Shown: positions 16,841 to 25,518 of the stretch, one piece after another
Position numbering within the stretch: the first letter of the stretch is position 1
How the letters are laid out: each line of letters begins with the position of its first letter
NCBI RefSeq assembly: GCF_029338335.1
Contig: NZ_CP119796.1
DNA from: Halomontanus rarus
GTDB lineage: Archaea > Halobacteriota > Halobacteria > Halobacteriales > Natrialbaceae
DNA: 64,000 nucleotides
Reading direction: 5' to 3' (one strand)
Notes under the pieces: generated by a model
The model's input: the letters and a program-made list of their open reading frames with translations, nothing else
What the model was told of the DNA's origin: nothing
Databases searched by the model: none
Program-made: the position numbers and the translations under genes

Positions 16841-19800
16841 ATGAGTAAACGGGGCACGACTGGGGATCCATTTTGGATCGACGTCGACGGTGGTGATGGC
16901 CCAACGGGGACTAACGGTGGTGGAGAGCGACTCCACCGCTATCGATCCCTCGTCAACACGATCGACGACGGCATCTACCAGCTCGACGCCGACGGCCACT
17001 TCGTCGGAGTCAACGACGCACTCGTCGAGACGACCGGTTACAGTCGATCGGATCTCGTCGAGGAACACGTCTCCACTCTGCTGGCCGACGACGACGTTTC
17101 GGGACTCGAACTCGAGGCTTCCCCCTCCTCTCCACACACGACGACAGACGACAACGGTCGCGACGACCTGTTCGAGGCACCGATTCGAACTGCCGACGGC
17201 GAGACGATTCGCTGTGAACTTCGGGTGAATCCGCTCGTCGAAGATGGCACGCGTCGGGGAACCGTCGGAATCGTCCGCGATGTCAGCGACCAAACCAGAG
17301 AACGACGGGCCGCCACCGAACGTGAGATGCGGGACGCCACCGGGCCTGAGCAGGCCTTCGGACGTGAGCAAGAGCTCACCGATCGGATCCTCGAGACCAG
17401 TCCGGTCGGCATCATGGTCCTCGATTCCGACGGCGAGATCGTCCGGATCAACGACCGGGGGAAGAAACTCCTCGGCATTTTCGAGGGCGAATCCGGGGAG
17501 TTCTCTCCGTCCGACAGGCCCGTCTACGACGAAGACGGTCGTTCTCTCTCGATCGGAGATCACCCCTTCGCGAAGACGCTCGAGACCGGCGAGCCCGTGA
17601 TCGGAAACGTGCTCTCGGTCGTCCTCCCGGACGGCGAACGCCGGTGGCTCTCGGTCAACGCCACGCCGCTGTTCGACGACGACGGCGAGATCGATCGCGT
17701 CGTCACTACCGGGAAGGACGTCACCGAGATCAAAGAACGCGAACGCCGCCTCGAGCAACGAGCGGACGACCTCTCGACGGAACTGAACGAGGTGTTCGGT
17801 CGGGTGTCCGACGCCTTCTACGCGCTCGACGAGGAGTTCCGGTTCACCCACGTCAACGAGCGCGCCGAGAAGCTCCTCCGTCACCCCGAGGAGGAACTGC
17901 TCGGCGAGTCCCTCTGGGAGTTGTTCCCGGAAGCCGCCGCGGAAGACGAGGTCTGGGACGCCTTCCACACGGCGATGGAGACCCAGGAACCGACCAGCTA
18001 CGAACTCTACTTCGACCCGCTCGACCTCTGGGTCGAAGCTCACGTCTATCCCTCCCGGACCGGCGTCTCCGTCTACTTTCGCGACGTTCACGACCGCATC
18101 CAGCGCGAACGCGAACTCGAGCGATCCGAGCGTCGATACCGAACGCTCGCCGAGTACTTCCCCAACGGGATCGTCACCCTGTTCGACGACGACCTCCGGT
18201 ACACGCTCGCCGCTGGACAGGCGTTCGACGACTTCCCGGTCTCCGCCGACGAAATCGAAGGCCAGACGCCGCCGGACGTGTGGGGCGAAGACGTCGCCGA
18301 AGTCCTCGAACCGGCGTTACGAGCGGCCCTCGACGGCGAGGAGCGATCGGTCGAACTCGAGTACGTCGACCGGGAGTGGGTCGTCCACGCGGTCCCGATC
18401 ACCGACGCGGAAGGGGACGTCTTCGCCGGGATGACGATGGCCCAGGACATCACCGAGCAAAAAGAGCGCGAGCGGTACCTGCGCGACGCCAAGGCCCAGC
18501 TCGAAGCTGCGACCGAAGCCGGTGCGATCGGTACCTGGGAGTGGGACATTCCCGCCGACCAGTTCGTCACCGGCGCGTCGTTCGCCAGACGGTTCGGGGT
18601 CGACCCCGAAGCGGCCCGCGAGGGTGTCCCTCTCGAGCGGATCACCGACTCGATCCACGAGGCCGACCGCGAGCGCGTCATGGAGAAGATCGAGGCCGCC
18701 ATGGCGGACTGTGGCGAGTACGAGGCGGAGTACCGCGTCTGGAACGCCGACGGCGAACTCCGGTGGGTCGTCGCTCGCGGCCACGTCGAGTGTGACGCCG
18801 AGGGCAATCCGATCTCGTTCCCCGGTGCGCTCGCCGACATCACGAAGCGAAAGCGGGCGGAGCGGGCGCTCGAGAAACAACGACGGCAACTCGAAACGCT
18901 GTTTCAGGTGTTGCCCGTCGGCGTCGTGGTCGCGGAGGCGGACGGAAATCTCGTCAAAGCCAACGAGACGGCGAAGGAGATATGGGGCGGTGACGTCTTC
19001 GACGCGGCTGACGTCGCCGACTACGATCGCTACACGGCGTGGTGGGCGGATACCGGAGAACGCGTCGATCCGGAGGAGTGGACGATGGCACAGGTCCTTC
19101 GAGACGAGGCGGTCTCGGAACCCAACGTGTACGAGATCGAGACCGTCGACGGGGAACGGCGCGTCATCATGGAACACGGGATGCCGGTCAGAAACGAACG
19201 CGGCGAGGTGAGTCGTGCCGTCGTGACGCTCACCGACATCACCGAACGTCGCGAGTACCAGCACAGACTCGAGGAGACGATTTCGAAGTTAGAGGAGTCC
19301 AACGAGCGGTTAGAGCAGTTCGCCTACGCCGCCAGTCACGACTTGCAAGAGCCCCTGCGGATGGTCTCGAGTTACCTGCAACTGATCGAACGCCGGTACG
19401 GCGACGCCTTCGACCCCGAGGGCGAGGAGTTCCTCGCGTTCGCCATCGACGGCGCCGAACGGATGCGCTCGATGATCGAGGGGCTGCTCGAGTACTCCCG
19501 CGTCGAGACGCGCGGCGAGGCGTTCGAGCCAGTCGACCTCGACACGGTGCTCGAGGACGTACTCGACGACCTCCAGATGAAAATCGAGGAGTCCGACGCG
19601 AAGATTACGGCGGACTCCTTACCTCGAGTGCAGGGGGATGCGGGGCAACTCCGGCAGGTCTTCCAGAACCTCCTGAGCAACGCGATCACCTACAGCGGTG
19701 ACGAGCCCCCGCGTGTCCACGTCTCGGCCGAACGAGATGGACGGCAATGGACGGTTTCGGTTCGCGACGAGGGGATCGGCATCGATCCGAACGACGCCGA

Positions 19801-19984
19801 TCGAATCTTCGAGGTGTTTCACCGGCTGCACGGACGCGAGGAGTACCCGGGCGCCGGTATCGGGCTGGCGCTGTGTCAGCGGATCGTCGAGCGCCACGGC
19901 GGGGAGATCCGGGTCGACTCCGAGCCCGGCGCGGGCGCGACCTTCTCGTTTACGTTGCCGGCGGTGGGAACGCTCGAGCAGTAA
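16841..19984 (+). CDS. Multi-PAS histidine kinase
   Basis: 1047 aa, soluble (no membrane helix). About six PAS/PAC units in tandem occupy residues 30-815; recognisable pieces are LVNTIDDGIYQLDADGHFVG, TSPVGIMVLDSDGEIVRIN, ALDEEFRFTHVNERAEKLL and GAIGTWEWDIPADQFVTG. A HisKA helix with the acceptor His in YAASHDLQEPLRM follows, then a GHKL ATPase with NLLSNAITY, RDEGIGID and GIGLALCQRIVERHGG. The protein senses intracellular signals (redox, light or small ligands) and phosphorylates an unlinked regulator. The ATPase end is nearly identical in DNA to that of the kinase at 22980-24218. Start ATG 16841 removes an unlikely N-terminal extension. Confidence 0.93.
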   Translation: MSKRGTTGDPFWIDVDGGDGPTGTNGGGERLHRYRSLVNTIDDGIYQLDADGHFVGVNDALVETTGYSRSDLVEEHVSTLLADDDVSGLELEASPSSPHTTTDDNGRDDLFEAPIRTADGETIRCELRVNPLVEDGTRRGTVGIVRDVSDQTRERRAATEREMRDATGPEQAFGREQELTDRILETSPVGIMVLDSDGEIVRINDRGKKLLGIFEGESGEFSPSDRPVYDEDGRSLSIGDHPFAKTLETGEPVIGNVLSVVLPDGERRWLSVNATPLFDDDGEIDRVVTTGKDVTEIKERERRLEQRADDLSTELNEVFGRVSDAFYALDEEFRFTHVNERAEKLLRHPEEELLGESLWELFPEAAAEDEVWDAFHTAMETQEPTSYELYFDPLDLWVEAHVYPSRTGVSVYFRDVHDRIQRERELERSERRYRTLAEYFPNGIVTLFDDDLRYTLAAGQAFDDFPVSADEIEGQTPPDVWGEDVAEVLEPALRAALDGEERSVELEYVDREWVVHAVPITDAEGDVFAGMTMAQDITEQKERERYLRDAKAQLEAATEAGAIGTWEWDIPADQFVTGASFARRFGVDPEAAREGVPLERITDSIHEADRERVMEKIEAAMADCGEYEAEYRVWNADGELRWVVARGHVECDAEGNPISFPGALADITKRKRAERALEKQRRQLETLFQVLPVGVVVAEADGNLVKANETAKEIWGGDVFDAADVADYDRYTAWWADTGERVDPEEWTMAQVLRDEAVSEPNVYEIETVDGERRVIMEHGMPVRNERGEVSRAVVTLTDITERREYQHRLEETISKLEESNERLEQFAYAASHDLQEPLRMVSSYLQLIERRYGDAFDPEGEEFLAFAIDGAERMRSMIEGLLEYSRVETRGEAFEPVDLDTVLEDVLDDLQMKIEESDAKITADSLPRVQGDAGQLRQVFQNLLSNAITYSGDEPPRVHVSAERDGRQWTVSVRDEGIGIDPNDADRIFEVFHRLHGREEYPGAGIGLALCQRIVERHGGEIRVDSEPGAGATFSFTLPAVGTLEQ

Positions 19985-20080
19985 CCTACTGATACGAGAG
20001 GCGTCGCACCGACCGGACGAACGGGGTAAGAGAACGCGACGAGGTGCGTACGATACCGACAGCGCATACGGATACGTCGA

Positions 20081-20833
20081 TCACTCGGACTCGAACCGGC
20101 GCACGTCGACTCCGTCCCCGTCCCCGTCGTCGGTTCCGACGTAGACCACGTCTGCCATCCCGACGAACAGCCCGTGTTCGACGACGCCCGGCAGGCTCGA
20201 GAGCCGCGTCGCCAGCGCCTCCGGATCGGTGATCGGCCCGAACGCGCAGTCGAGTAGCAGGTTCCCGTTGTCGGTGACGACGGGGCCGTCCTTGTGACTC
20301 GCCTCGCGCAGCGTCGGTTCGCCCCCCCGCCCGCCCCCGTCCTCGAGAGCGAGAGCGGAGTCGAGATCGAGGTCGGCCACGCGGTCTGCGACCACGGTGT
20401 GCGCGTCGGGGACGACTTCGACGGGAACCGATCGCTCGAGTCGGGCGGACAGCTTCGAGGGGTCGGCGACGACGAGGAAGCGGTCGGCCGCGGTCGCGAC
20501 GAGTTTCTCGCGGGTCTGTGCGCCGCCGCCCCCCTTGATCAGGTCGCCCGCCTCGGACACTTGATCTGCGCCGTCGATCGCGAGATCCACGCGCGAGACT
20601 TCGTCGAGGCTCGTCAGTGGAATGCCACGGTCGATCGCCAGCCGTCGCGACTGAAACGAGGTCGGAATCCCGCGCACCTCGAGTCCGTCGTCGACCGCTC
20701 GCCCGATCGCCTCAATCGCGAAGGCCGTCGTCGAGCCGGTTCCGAGGCCGACGACCGAGCCGTCCTCGATCGCCTCGGCCGCGCGTTCACCGGCGCGACG
20801 TTTCGCTCCGTCGGATCCGCCGCCTGTTTTCAT
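20081..20833 (-). CDS. rpiA: Ribose 5-phosphate isomerase A
   Basis: 250 aa. It interconverts ribose 5-phosphate and ribulose 5-phosphate in the non-oxidative pentose phosphate route. Conserved parts are GLGTGSTTAFAIEAIG (phosphate binding), TSFQS, DLAIDGADQVSEAGDLIKGGG (with the catalytic Asp and Lys region) and VTDNGNLLLD. An acidic/Gly-rich insertion (DGGGRGGE) lies between strands at about 165-175, probably a haloadaptive loop; a second low-complexity GDGDGD run is near the end. The start codon is the ATG at 20833. It converges on the histidine kinase with a gap of 96 nt. Confidence 0.96.
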   Translation of the reverse strand: MKTGGGSDGAKRRAGERAAEAIEDGSVVGLGTGSTTAFAIEAIGRAVDDGLEVRGIPTSFQSRRLAIDRGIPLTSLDEVSRVDLAIDGADQVSEAGDLIKGGGGAQTREKLVATAADRFLVVADPSKLSARLERSVPVEVVPDAHTVVADRVADLDLDSALALEDGGGRGGEPTLREASHKDGPVVTDNGNLLLDCAFGPITDPEALATRLSSLPGVVEHGLFVGMADVVYVGTDDGDGDGVDVRRFESE

Positions 20834-20967
20834 ACGTCTACGAGCGTGCGCCGGCGCTAAAAGCGTTGTATCTCTCGACCGATCGGGGTCGAACGGGCCG
20901 TTAATGTCAACTGAACTTCAACTTCCACGCACGTAAGTGTTACCCGCTTGCCCCTCGAAACGGGTGT

Positions 20968-21930
20968 GTGGAGAGAATCAGGCCCCAACGCGAACGTGAC
21001 AACGAAACGGAGCAAAACCAGAAGCAGCGAGGGAGCCACGAGTGCCCCGAGTGTGAGACGGACACGCTCGTCAAGAGCTCTGACGGCTCCGAACTCGTCT
21101 GTGAAGAGTGTGGCCTCGTAAGTGAGGAGGGCCAGATCGACATGGGACCCGAGTGGCGCGCGTTCAACCACAACGAACGCCAGCAGAAGTCCCGCGTCGG
21201 CGCGCCCATCACGAACACGATGCACGACAAGGGGCTCACGACCACCATCGACTGGAAGGACAAGGACACATACGGTCGCTCGCTCTCCTCGAAGAAGCGC
21301 AGCCAGATGAACCGACTGCGCAAGTGGCAAGAGCGCATTCGGACGAAAGACGCCGGCGAGCGCAACCTGCAGTTCGCGCTTTCGGAAACCGACCGGATGG
21401 CCTCCGCGCTGGGGGTCCCCCGCTCGGTCCGGGAAGTCGCCAGCGTCCTCTACCGGCGCGCACTCGAGGAGGACCTCATCCGCGGGCGGTCGATCGAAGG
21501 TGTCGCGACGAGCACGCTCTACGCGGCCTGCCGCATGGAGGGTATTCCCCGATCGCTCGAGGAAGTGTCGGCGGTCTCCCGTGTCGAACGAAAGGAGATC
21601 GGCCGCACGTATCGGTACGTCTCGCAGGAACTCGGCCTCGCGATGGAGCCGGTGGACCCGAAGAAGTACGTCCCCCGGTTCTGTTCGGAGCTCGAACTCT
21701 CCGAGGAGGTCCAGTCGAAGGCCAACGAGATCATCGAGACGACCGCCGAACAGGGGATGCTCTCGGGCAAGTCGCCGACGGGGTACGCCGCCGCGGCGAT
21801 CTACGCCGCCTCGCTGCTCTGTAACGAGAAGAAGACCCAGCGCGCCGTCGCCGACGTCGCGCAAGTGACGGAAGTCACGATCCGAAACCGCTACCAGGAG
21901 CAGATCGAAGCGATGGGCATCCACGACTAG
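20968..21930 (+). CDS. tfb: Transcription initiation factor B (TFB)
   Basis: 320 aa. The N-terminal zinc ribbon has C26, C29, C45 and C48 (HECPECE...LVCEECG). The B-finger (GPEWRAFNHNERQQKSR) follows, then two cyclin-like repeats (about 130-210 and 225-315) that bind TBP and the BRE. It recruits RNA polymerase to TATA promoters. Haloarchaea carry several TFBs of differing regulatory specificity (established). The predicted start is a GTG at 20968; no in-frame ATG precedes the zinc ribbon. A TATA-like AAGTGTTACC about 28 nt upstream fits a leaderless GTG start. Confidence 0.95.
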   Translation: MERIRPQRERDNETEQNQKQRGSHECPECETDTLVKSSDGSELVCEECGLVSEEGQIDMGPEWRAFNHNERQQKSRVGAPITNTMHDKGLTTTIDWKDKDTYGRSLSSKKRSQMNRLRKWQERIRTKDAGERNLQFALSETDRMASALGVPRSVREVASVLYRRALEEDLIRGRSIEGVATSTLYAACRMEGIPRSLEEVSAVSRVERKEIGRTYRYVSQELGLAMEPVDPKKYVPRFCSELELSEEVQSKANEIIETTAEQGMLSGKSPTGYAAAAIYAASLLCNEKKTQRAVADVAQVTEVTIRNRYQEQIEAMGIHD

Positions 21931-22524
21931 GGGCCGTCGGATACGGTTCGGCCGCGGTCTCCATTCGTTCGTGTTCGCTCTCGGTGCGTCGTCGTTCGCG
22001 TTGGACTCGCTCGCAGTCACGCTCGAGCGAGGTGAGAGAGAGACATCCTTGAGGCCAGTGACGACTGATTTCACTGCGGGCGACGGCCGTCATCGTATCC
22101 GTTTCTGATCGTGCACGTCCGTTCGCGCGACCGCCCGCGCCGACGCACTCGAGTTCGCGTCGAGGAATTCTGCCGACCGAGATGGATTTCCGCCCGTCGA
22201 TTCTGCCGTCACTCGAGCGAAACGTATCGTGTGCGGACCGTTCGATTCGCGGACATGAACCTCGCGGAACGCACACAGCCCAATCGCTGGCGATCGACCG
22301 GAACGGTCGTAATCGGCCTCGTGTCGATACTGCTGTTCGCGTTCCGATTCCCATCGACTCTACACTGTCAGGGAATCGCTACTATCGGTCGGCCGCGAAC
22401 ACTCCTTCGTCGCTGTCAGTCCTGTCGGAGTGTGACTACTGCCGATCGAAGCGACGGCCCGTGGAATCGAAGACGACGTTCGGGTTCGAGTTTGGGTTCG
22501 GGAACCGCCGCGGACTCGAGTCGG
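21931..22524. other. 594-nt interval with no supported gene
   Basis: Open frames on both strands here are Arg/Ser-rich or lack any haloarchaeal character. One plus-strand frame begins MNLAERTQPNRW (22255) with a possible short membrane helix, but it runs into the antisense of the zinc-ribbon gene and has no family match I can name. I see no RNA gene or repeat. Confidence 0.4.
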
Positions 22525-22806
22525 TCACCGAACCGCTCGAGCGCAGTTCCAGCACCGCTCGAACTCGTATTCGTCGATCGGTTCGCCACACGAGGGGCAG
22601 TTGCCGGGACGCTCGCGGGGGTCCCGAAACTGGGGCCCCTCGGACTCGCTCGAGCGGTGTGGATCGGGGCCGATCCCCCCGTGAGAGGCGACCGACCAGG
22701 CGTACTCGGAGACACCGAGACGGGAGCGAACGAACAGAAAAACCGCCCAGACCGGGACCATGACGACGACGAAGATCGCCAGCCAGTAGGCTGCCTCGAG
22801 ATTCAT
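22525..22806 (-). CDS. Small membrane-anchored zinc-ribbon protein (paralogue of 4806-5093)
   Basis: 93 aa. An N-terminal helix (about 5-26, AIFVVVMVPVWAVFLFV) is followed by a linker and a C-terminal zinc ribbon with two CxxC pairs (NCPSCGEPI and RCWNCARAV). It resembles the gene at 4806 in layout, with a membrane anchor first and a double-CxxC ribbon last. Start ATG 22806 is supported by a TATA-like ACTTATCT (22831-22839) about 28 nt upstream. That TATA lies in a perfect inverted repeat. Confidence 0.75.
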   Translation of the reverse strand: MNLEAAYWLAIFVVVMVPVWAVFLFVRSRLGVSEYAWSVASHGGIGPDPHRSSESEGPQFRDPRERPGNCPSCGEPIDEYEFERCWNCARAVR

Positions 22807-22828
22807 GCCGTTTAGATGGACGTCCCGA

Positions 22829-22842
22829 CGAGATAAGTCTCG
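22829..22842. promoter_or_regulatory. Inverted repeat around the TATA box of the zinc-ribbon gene
   Basis: CGAGA-TAAG-TCTCG is a perfect 5+5 inverted repeat. It is centred on the TATA-like element of the minus-strand gene that starts at 22806. A dimeric regulator bound here could block TBP. This is inference from position only. Confidence 0.35.
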
Positions 22843-22870
22843 TGCGGGTGTGTCCCGTCGTGAGAGTTGG

Positions 22871-22960
22871 TGCGGTGTGGTGTAGTGTGGTTCGGTATGG
22901 TGCGGTGTGGTGTAGTACCCTGCGGGATGGTGCGATGTAGTGTGGTTCACTACCCCGTAT
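22871..22960. repeat. Three tandem 30-bp G/T-rich repeats
   Basis: Units start at 22871, 22901 and 22931. The first two share TGCGGTGTGGTGTAGT and both end in ATGG; the third (TGCGATGTAG...) is degraded. The stretch lies between the stop of the histidine kinase (22980) and the start of the zinc-ribbon gene (22806), both on the minus strand, 65-154 nt upstream of the latter. Confidence 0.7.
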
Positions 22961-22979
22961 CGCAGCGGGTGCAGTCGTG

Positions 22980-24218
22980 TTACTGACCGCGTCGTCCCTC
23001 TCGTTCGGTGACCGCCGGCAGCGTAAACGAGAACGTCGCGCCCGCGCCGGGCTCGGAGTCGACCCAGATCTCCCCGCCGTGGCGCTCGACGATCCGCTGA
23101 CACAGCGCCAGCCCGATTCCGGTGCCGGCGTGTTCTGCCTGACTGTGGAGCCGCTGGAACACCTGGAAGATGCGGTCCTGATCGGCGGGTTCGATCCCAG
23201 GCCCCTCGTCGCGGACCGAAATCGTCCACGTCGCTCCGTTGCGCCGCTCGGCACCGATCTCGATTCGCGGCGGCTCGTCGTCGCTGTACTCGATCGCGTT
23301 GCTCACGAGGTTCTGGAGGACCTGTCGCAGCTGCCCCTCGTCTCCCCGAACCTGCGGCAGCGACTCCGCGGTGATCTCGGCGTCGTGCTCCGCGATCCGC
23401 ATTCGAAGATCCGAACGGACGTCCGTGAGGACCGCGTCGAGGTCGACCGGTTCCACCGGCTCACCCTGTGTCTCGACGCGGGAGTACTCGAGCAGTCCCT
23501 CGATCATGCCGCGCATCCGTTCGGCGCCGTCGACGGCGTACGCCAAGAACTCCTCGGTTTCTTCGGAGAGATCCTCGTCGGCCCGGCGCTCGATCAACTG
23601 GAGGTAACTCGAGACCATCCGCAGGGGTTCCTGCAAATCGTGGGAGGCGGCGTAGGCGAACTGCTCTAAGCGCTCGTTCGAGGCCTGCAGTTGGTCGACC
23701 GTCTCCTCGAGTTCGCCCTGCGTCCGCTGGAGTTCCTGATTGCGCTCCTCGAGTCGCGCCCGTATCCGTTCCAGTTCCTGGTTGCGTTCTTCGACCTCGA
23801 GTGCACGCGTTCTGGCCTGTGCGCCGTTGATCCCGACGCCGAAGCCGGCGACGGTGCTGAGCGAGGTGAGAATGAAGACCGTCTCGAGTGACCCGGAGAG
23901 ACTCTCGTCGGGCTGGATATGATAGAGCGCGAGAACGAGACCCATAACGCCGAATCCGGCGAGAGTCCTGACCGCGACCGCGGCGTAGAAGTCGGGATGG
24001 ATGTCAGTTTGCGGGAGTCGATATCCGCCGTAGAGGAGGGTCGCTCCGGGGCCGCCGATCAGAAGCGAGACGATCAGGATGCTCCCGTACGGCGTGTCCC
24101 GAGAGAGCAGGACGAGCGCCCAGCCAAGCGTGATCGCGACGTAGAGTGCCCCGAGGGCGACGACGATACGTCTGCCGCCGACTGCGGACACGGACACGAG
24201 GCGGTTCCACCGAACCAT
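22980..24218 (-). CDS. Membrane-bound histidine kinase
   Basis: 412 aa from ATG 24218. Four hydrophobic segments fill residues 15-130 (for example VVALGALYVAITLGWALVLL), then an unbroken coiled coil (about 137-180; EERNQELERIRARLEERNQ). The HisKA box YAASHDLQEPLRM has its acceptor at H193, and the GHKL ATPase has NLVSNAIEY, RDEGPGIEP and GIGLALCQRIV. It would sense a membrane signal. From the ATPase G2 box to the end, its DNA is nearly identical to the kinase at 16841-19984. A TATA-like CTATAATCG (24241-24249) lies 26-28 nt upstream of the start. Confidence 0.93.
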   Translation of the reverse strand: MVRWNRLVSVSAVGGRRIVVALGALYVAITLGWALVLLSRDTPYGSILIVSLLIGGPGATLLYGGYRLPQTDIHPDFYAAVAVRTLAGFGVMGLVLALYHIQPDESLSGSLETVFILTSLSTVAGFGVGINGAQARTRALEVEERNQELERIRARLEERNQELQRTQGELEETVDQLQASNERLEQFAYAASHDLQEPLRMVSSYLQLIERRADEDLSEETEEFLAYAVDGAERMRGMIEGLLEYSRVETQGEPVEPVDLDAVLTDVRSDLRMRIAEHDAEITAESLPQVRGDEGQLRQVLQNLVSNAIEYSDDEPPRIEIGAERRNGATWTISVRDEGPGIEPADQDRIFQVFQRLHSQAEHAGTGIGLALCQRIVERHGGEIWVDSEPGAGATFSFTLPAVTEREGRRGQ

Positions 24219-24543
24219 TGCCGATAGTCGTCGGGTCTCGATTATAGCAGTTGTGGGTAATCTATAGTAGCCACTGAACGTCAGTGTACACCCGATCACA
24301 CGACGCCAGCGCGGTTCGGAGCGAACACCGTGAGCGAGAACCGCGGACTGTACGATCGGTGTACGAACAGTTTCAGTTGTTACAATCGTCTCTCCTTCCA
24401 CGTTCGTCCCCGCTCCCGAACTCGTCTGGGTCGGTCGTGATGGGTCGGTCCGAGGGTCGACGATGTAGGCGCGGCTCGAAGACGACTCGAGAACGACCCG
24501 GCACCCTGCCAAGGTTTTTCGCTCCCGATGGTGTCCATGTCCT

Positions 24544-25518
24544 ATGTCGAATACGGGTCCGGAAACTGGGTCGGGGCCGGAATCGGGATCGGGATCGGGA
24601 ACGGGTCCGAGAACACAGACTGCGACGGACGGTGAGACGGCGGTCACGCTCTCGAACGTCAGGAAGACCTACCTCCTCGGCGAACCGGTTCACGCCCTCG
24701 ACGGCGTGACGCTCGAGATTCCCCGCGGCTCCTACACCGCGATCATGGGCCCCAGCGGCTCGGGGAAGTCGACGCTGATGCACCTCGTCGGCTGTCTCGA
24801 TACACCGACGGAAGGCGAGATCACCGTCGGCGGACAGGCGGTGTCGGAACTGAGCGGCCGCGAGCGAACCCGGCTTCGAGGGACGGAGGTCGGCTTCGTC
24901 TTCCAGACGTTCAACCTCATGCCTCGGCTCACGGCCCTCGAGAACGTCGCGCTCCCGCAGCTCTTCCAGGGGATCGGGGCCGCCGAGCGAACCGAACGCG
25001 CTCGAGAATTACTCGATCGAGTCGGCCTCGGCGACAGGGGCGATCACCAGCCCAACGAGCTGTCGGGCGGCCAGCGCCAGCGCGTCGCGGTCGCCCGGGC
25101 GCTGGTCAACGATCCGGAGATCGTTCTGGCCGACGAACCGACCGGCAATCTCGACACCGAGACCGGCGAGCGAATCCTCTCGCTGTTCGAGGACCTCCAC
25201 GCCGCGGGACACACGATCGTGGTGGTCACTCACGAACCCCACGTCGCCCGGCGCGCCGAGCGGATCGTCCACCTGCTCGACGGCGAGATCGAACGCGTCG
25301 AGGAACTCGAGGGGGTGGGCCCGGACTCGGCGGGTGAGGGTTCGGGTGGAAGCGGTGGATCGGCGTCGGAAACGGGAGCGGGGACGGGAACGAGCACGAG
25401 CACGAGCACGAGAACGGGTACGGGAACGGAGCCGGCGGAAACGACTGAGACCGGGACCGAGACCGAGACCGGGACCGAACTCGAGGACGAGACCGAGACG
25501 GAGTCCGACGACCGATGA
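24544..25518 (+). CDS. ABC transporter ATP-binding protein (MacB/LolD type)
   Basis: 324 aa. The nucleotide-binding domain has Walker A GPSGSGKST (69-77), the Q loop in FVFQTFNLMPRLTALENV, the signature LSGGQRQRVAVARAL and Walker B VLADEPTGNLD. The FQTFNLMPRLT segment is typical of the MacB/LolD class that works with an FtsX-like permease. Both ends are low complexity: GPESGSGSGTG at the start and TSTSTSTRTGTG...TETETG at the end, which are not found in typical members of the family. It overlaps the permease start by 4 nt (ATGA), so the two are translationally coupled. Confidence 0.94.
   Translation: MSNTGPETGSGPESGSGSGTGPRTQTATDGETAVTLSNVRKTYLLGEPVHALDGVTLEIPRGSYTAIMGPSGSGKSTLMHLVGCLDTPTEGEITVGGQAVSELSGRERTRLRGTEVGFVFQTFNLMPRLTALENVALPQLFQGIGAAERTERARELLDRVGLGDRGDHQPNELSGGQRQRVAVARALVNDPEIVLADEPTGNLDTETGERILSLFEDLHAAGHTIVVVTHEPHVARRAERIVHLLDGEIERVEELEGVGPDSAGEGSGGSGGSASETGAGTGTSTSTSTRTGTGTEPAETTETGTETETGTELEDETETESDDR

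Noticed and set aside
20904..20936. 10-codon ATG open frame upstream of the TFB gene
   Set aside because: It could be a leader peptide, but the TFB transcript is better explained as leaderless from a promoter downstream of it.
22111..22815. Plus-strand open frame with MNLAERTQPNRW and a possible membrane helix (22255 onward)
   Set aside because: It reads into the antisense strand of the zinc-ribbon gene, lacks a convincing promoter and has no domain. A small protein of the first ~35 codons cannot be excluded.
22871..22960. Possible CRISPR array
   Set aside because: Units are 30 bp in direct contact without unique spacers, so this is a short tandem repeat and not repeat-spacer architecture. 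No cas genes are present.
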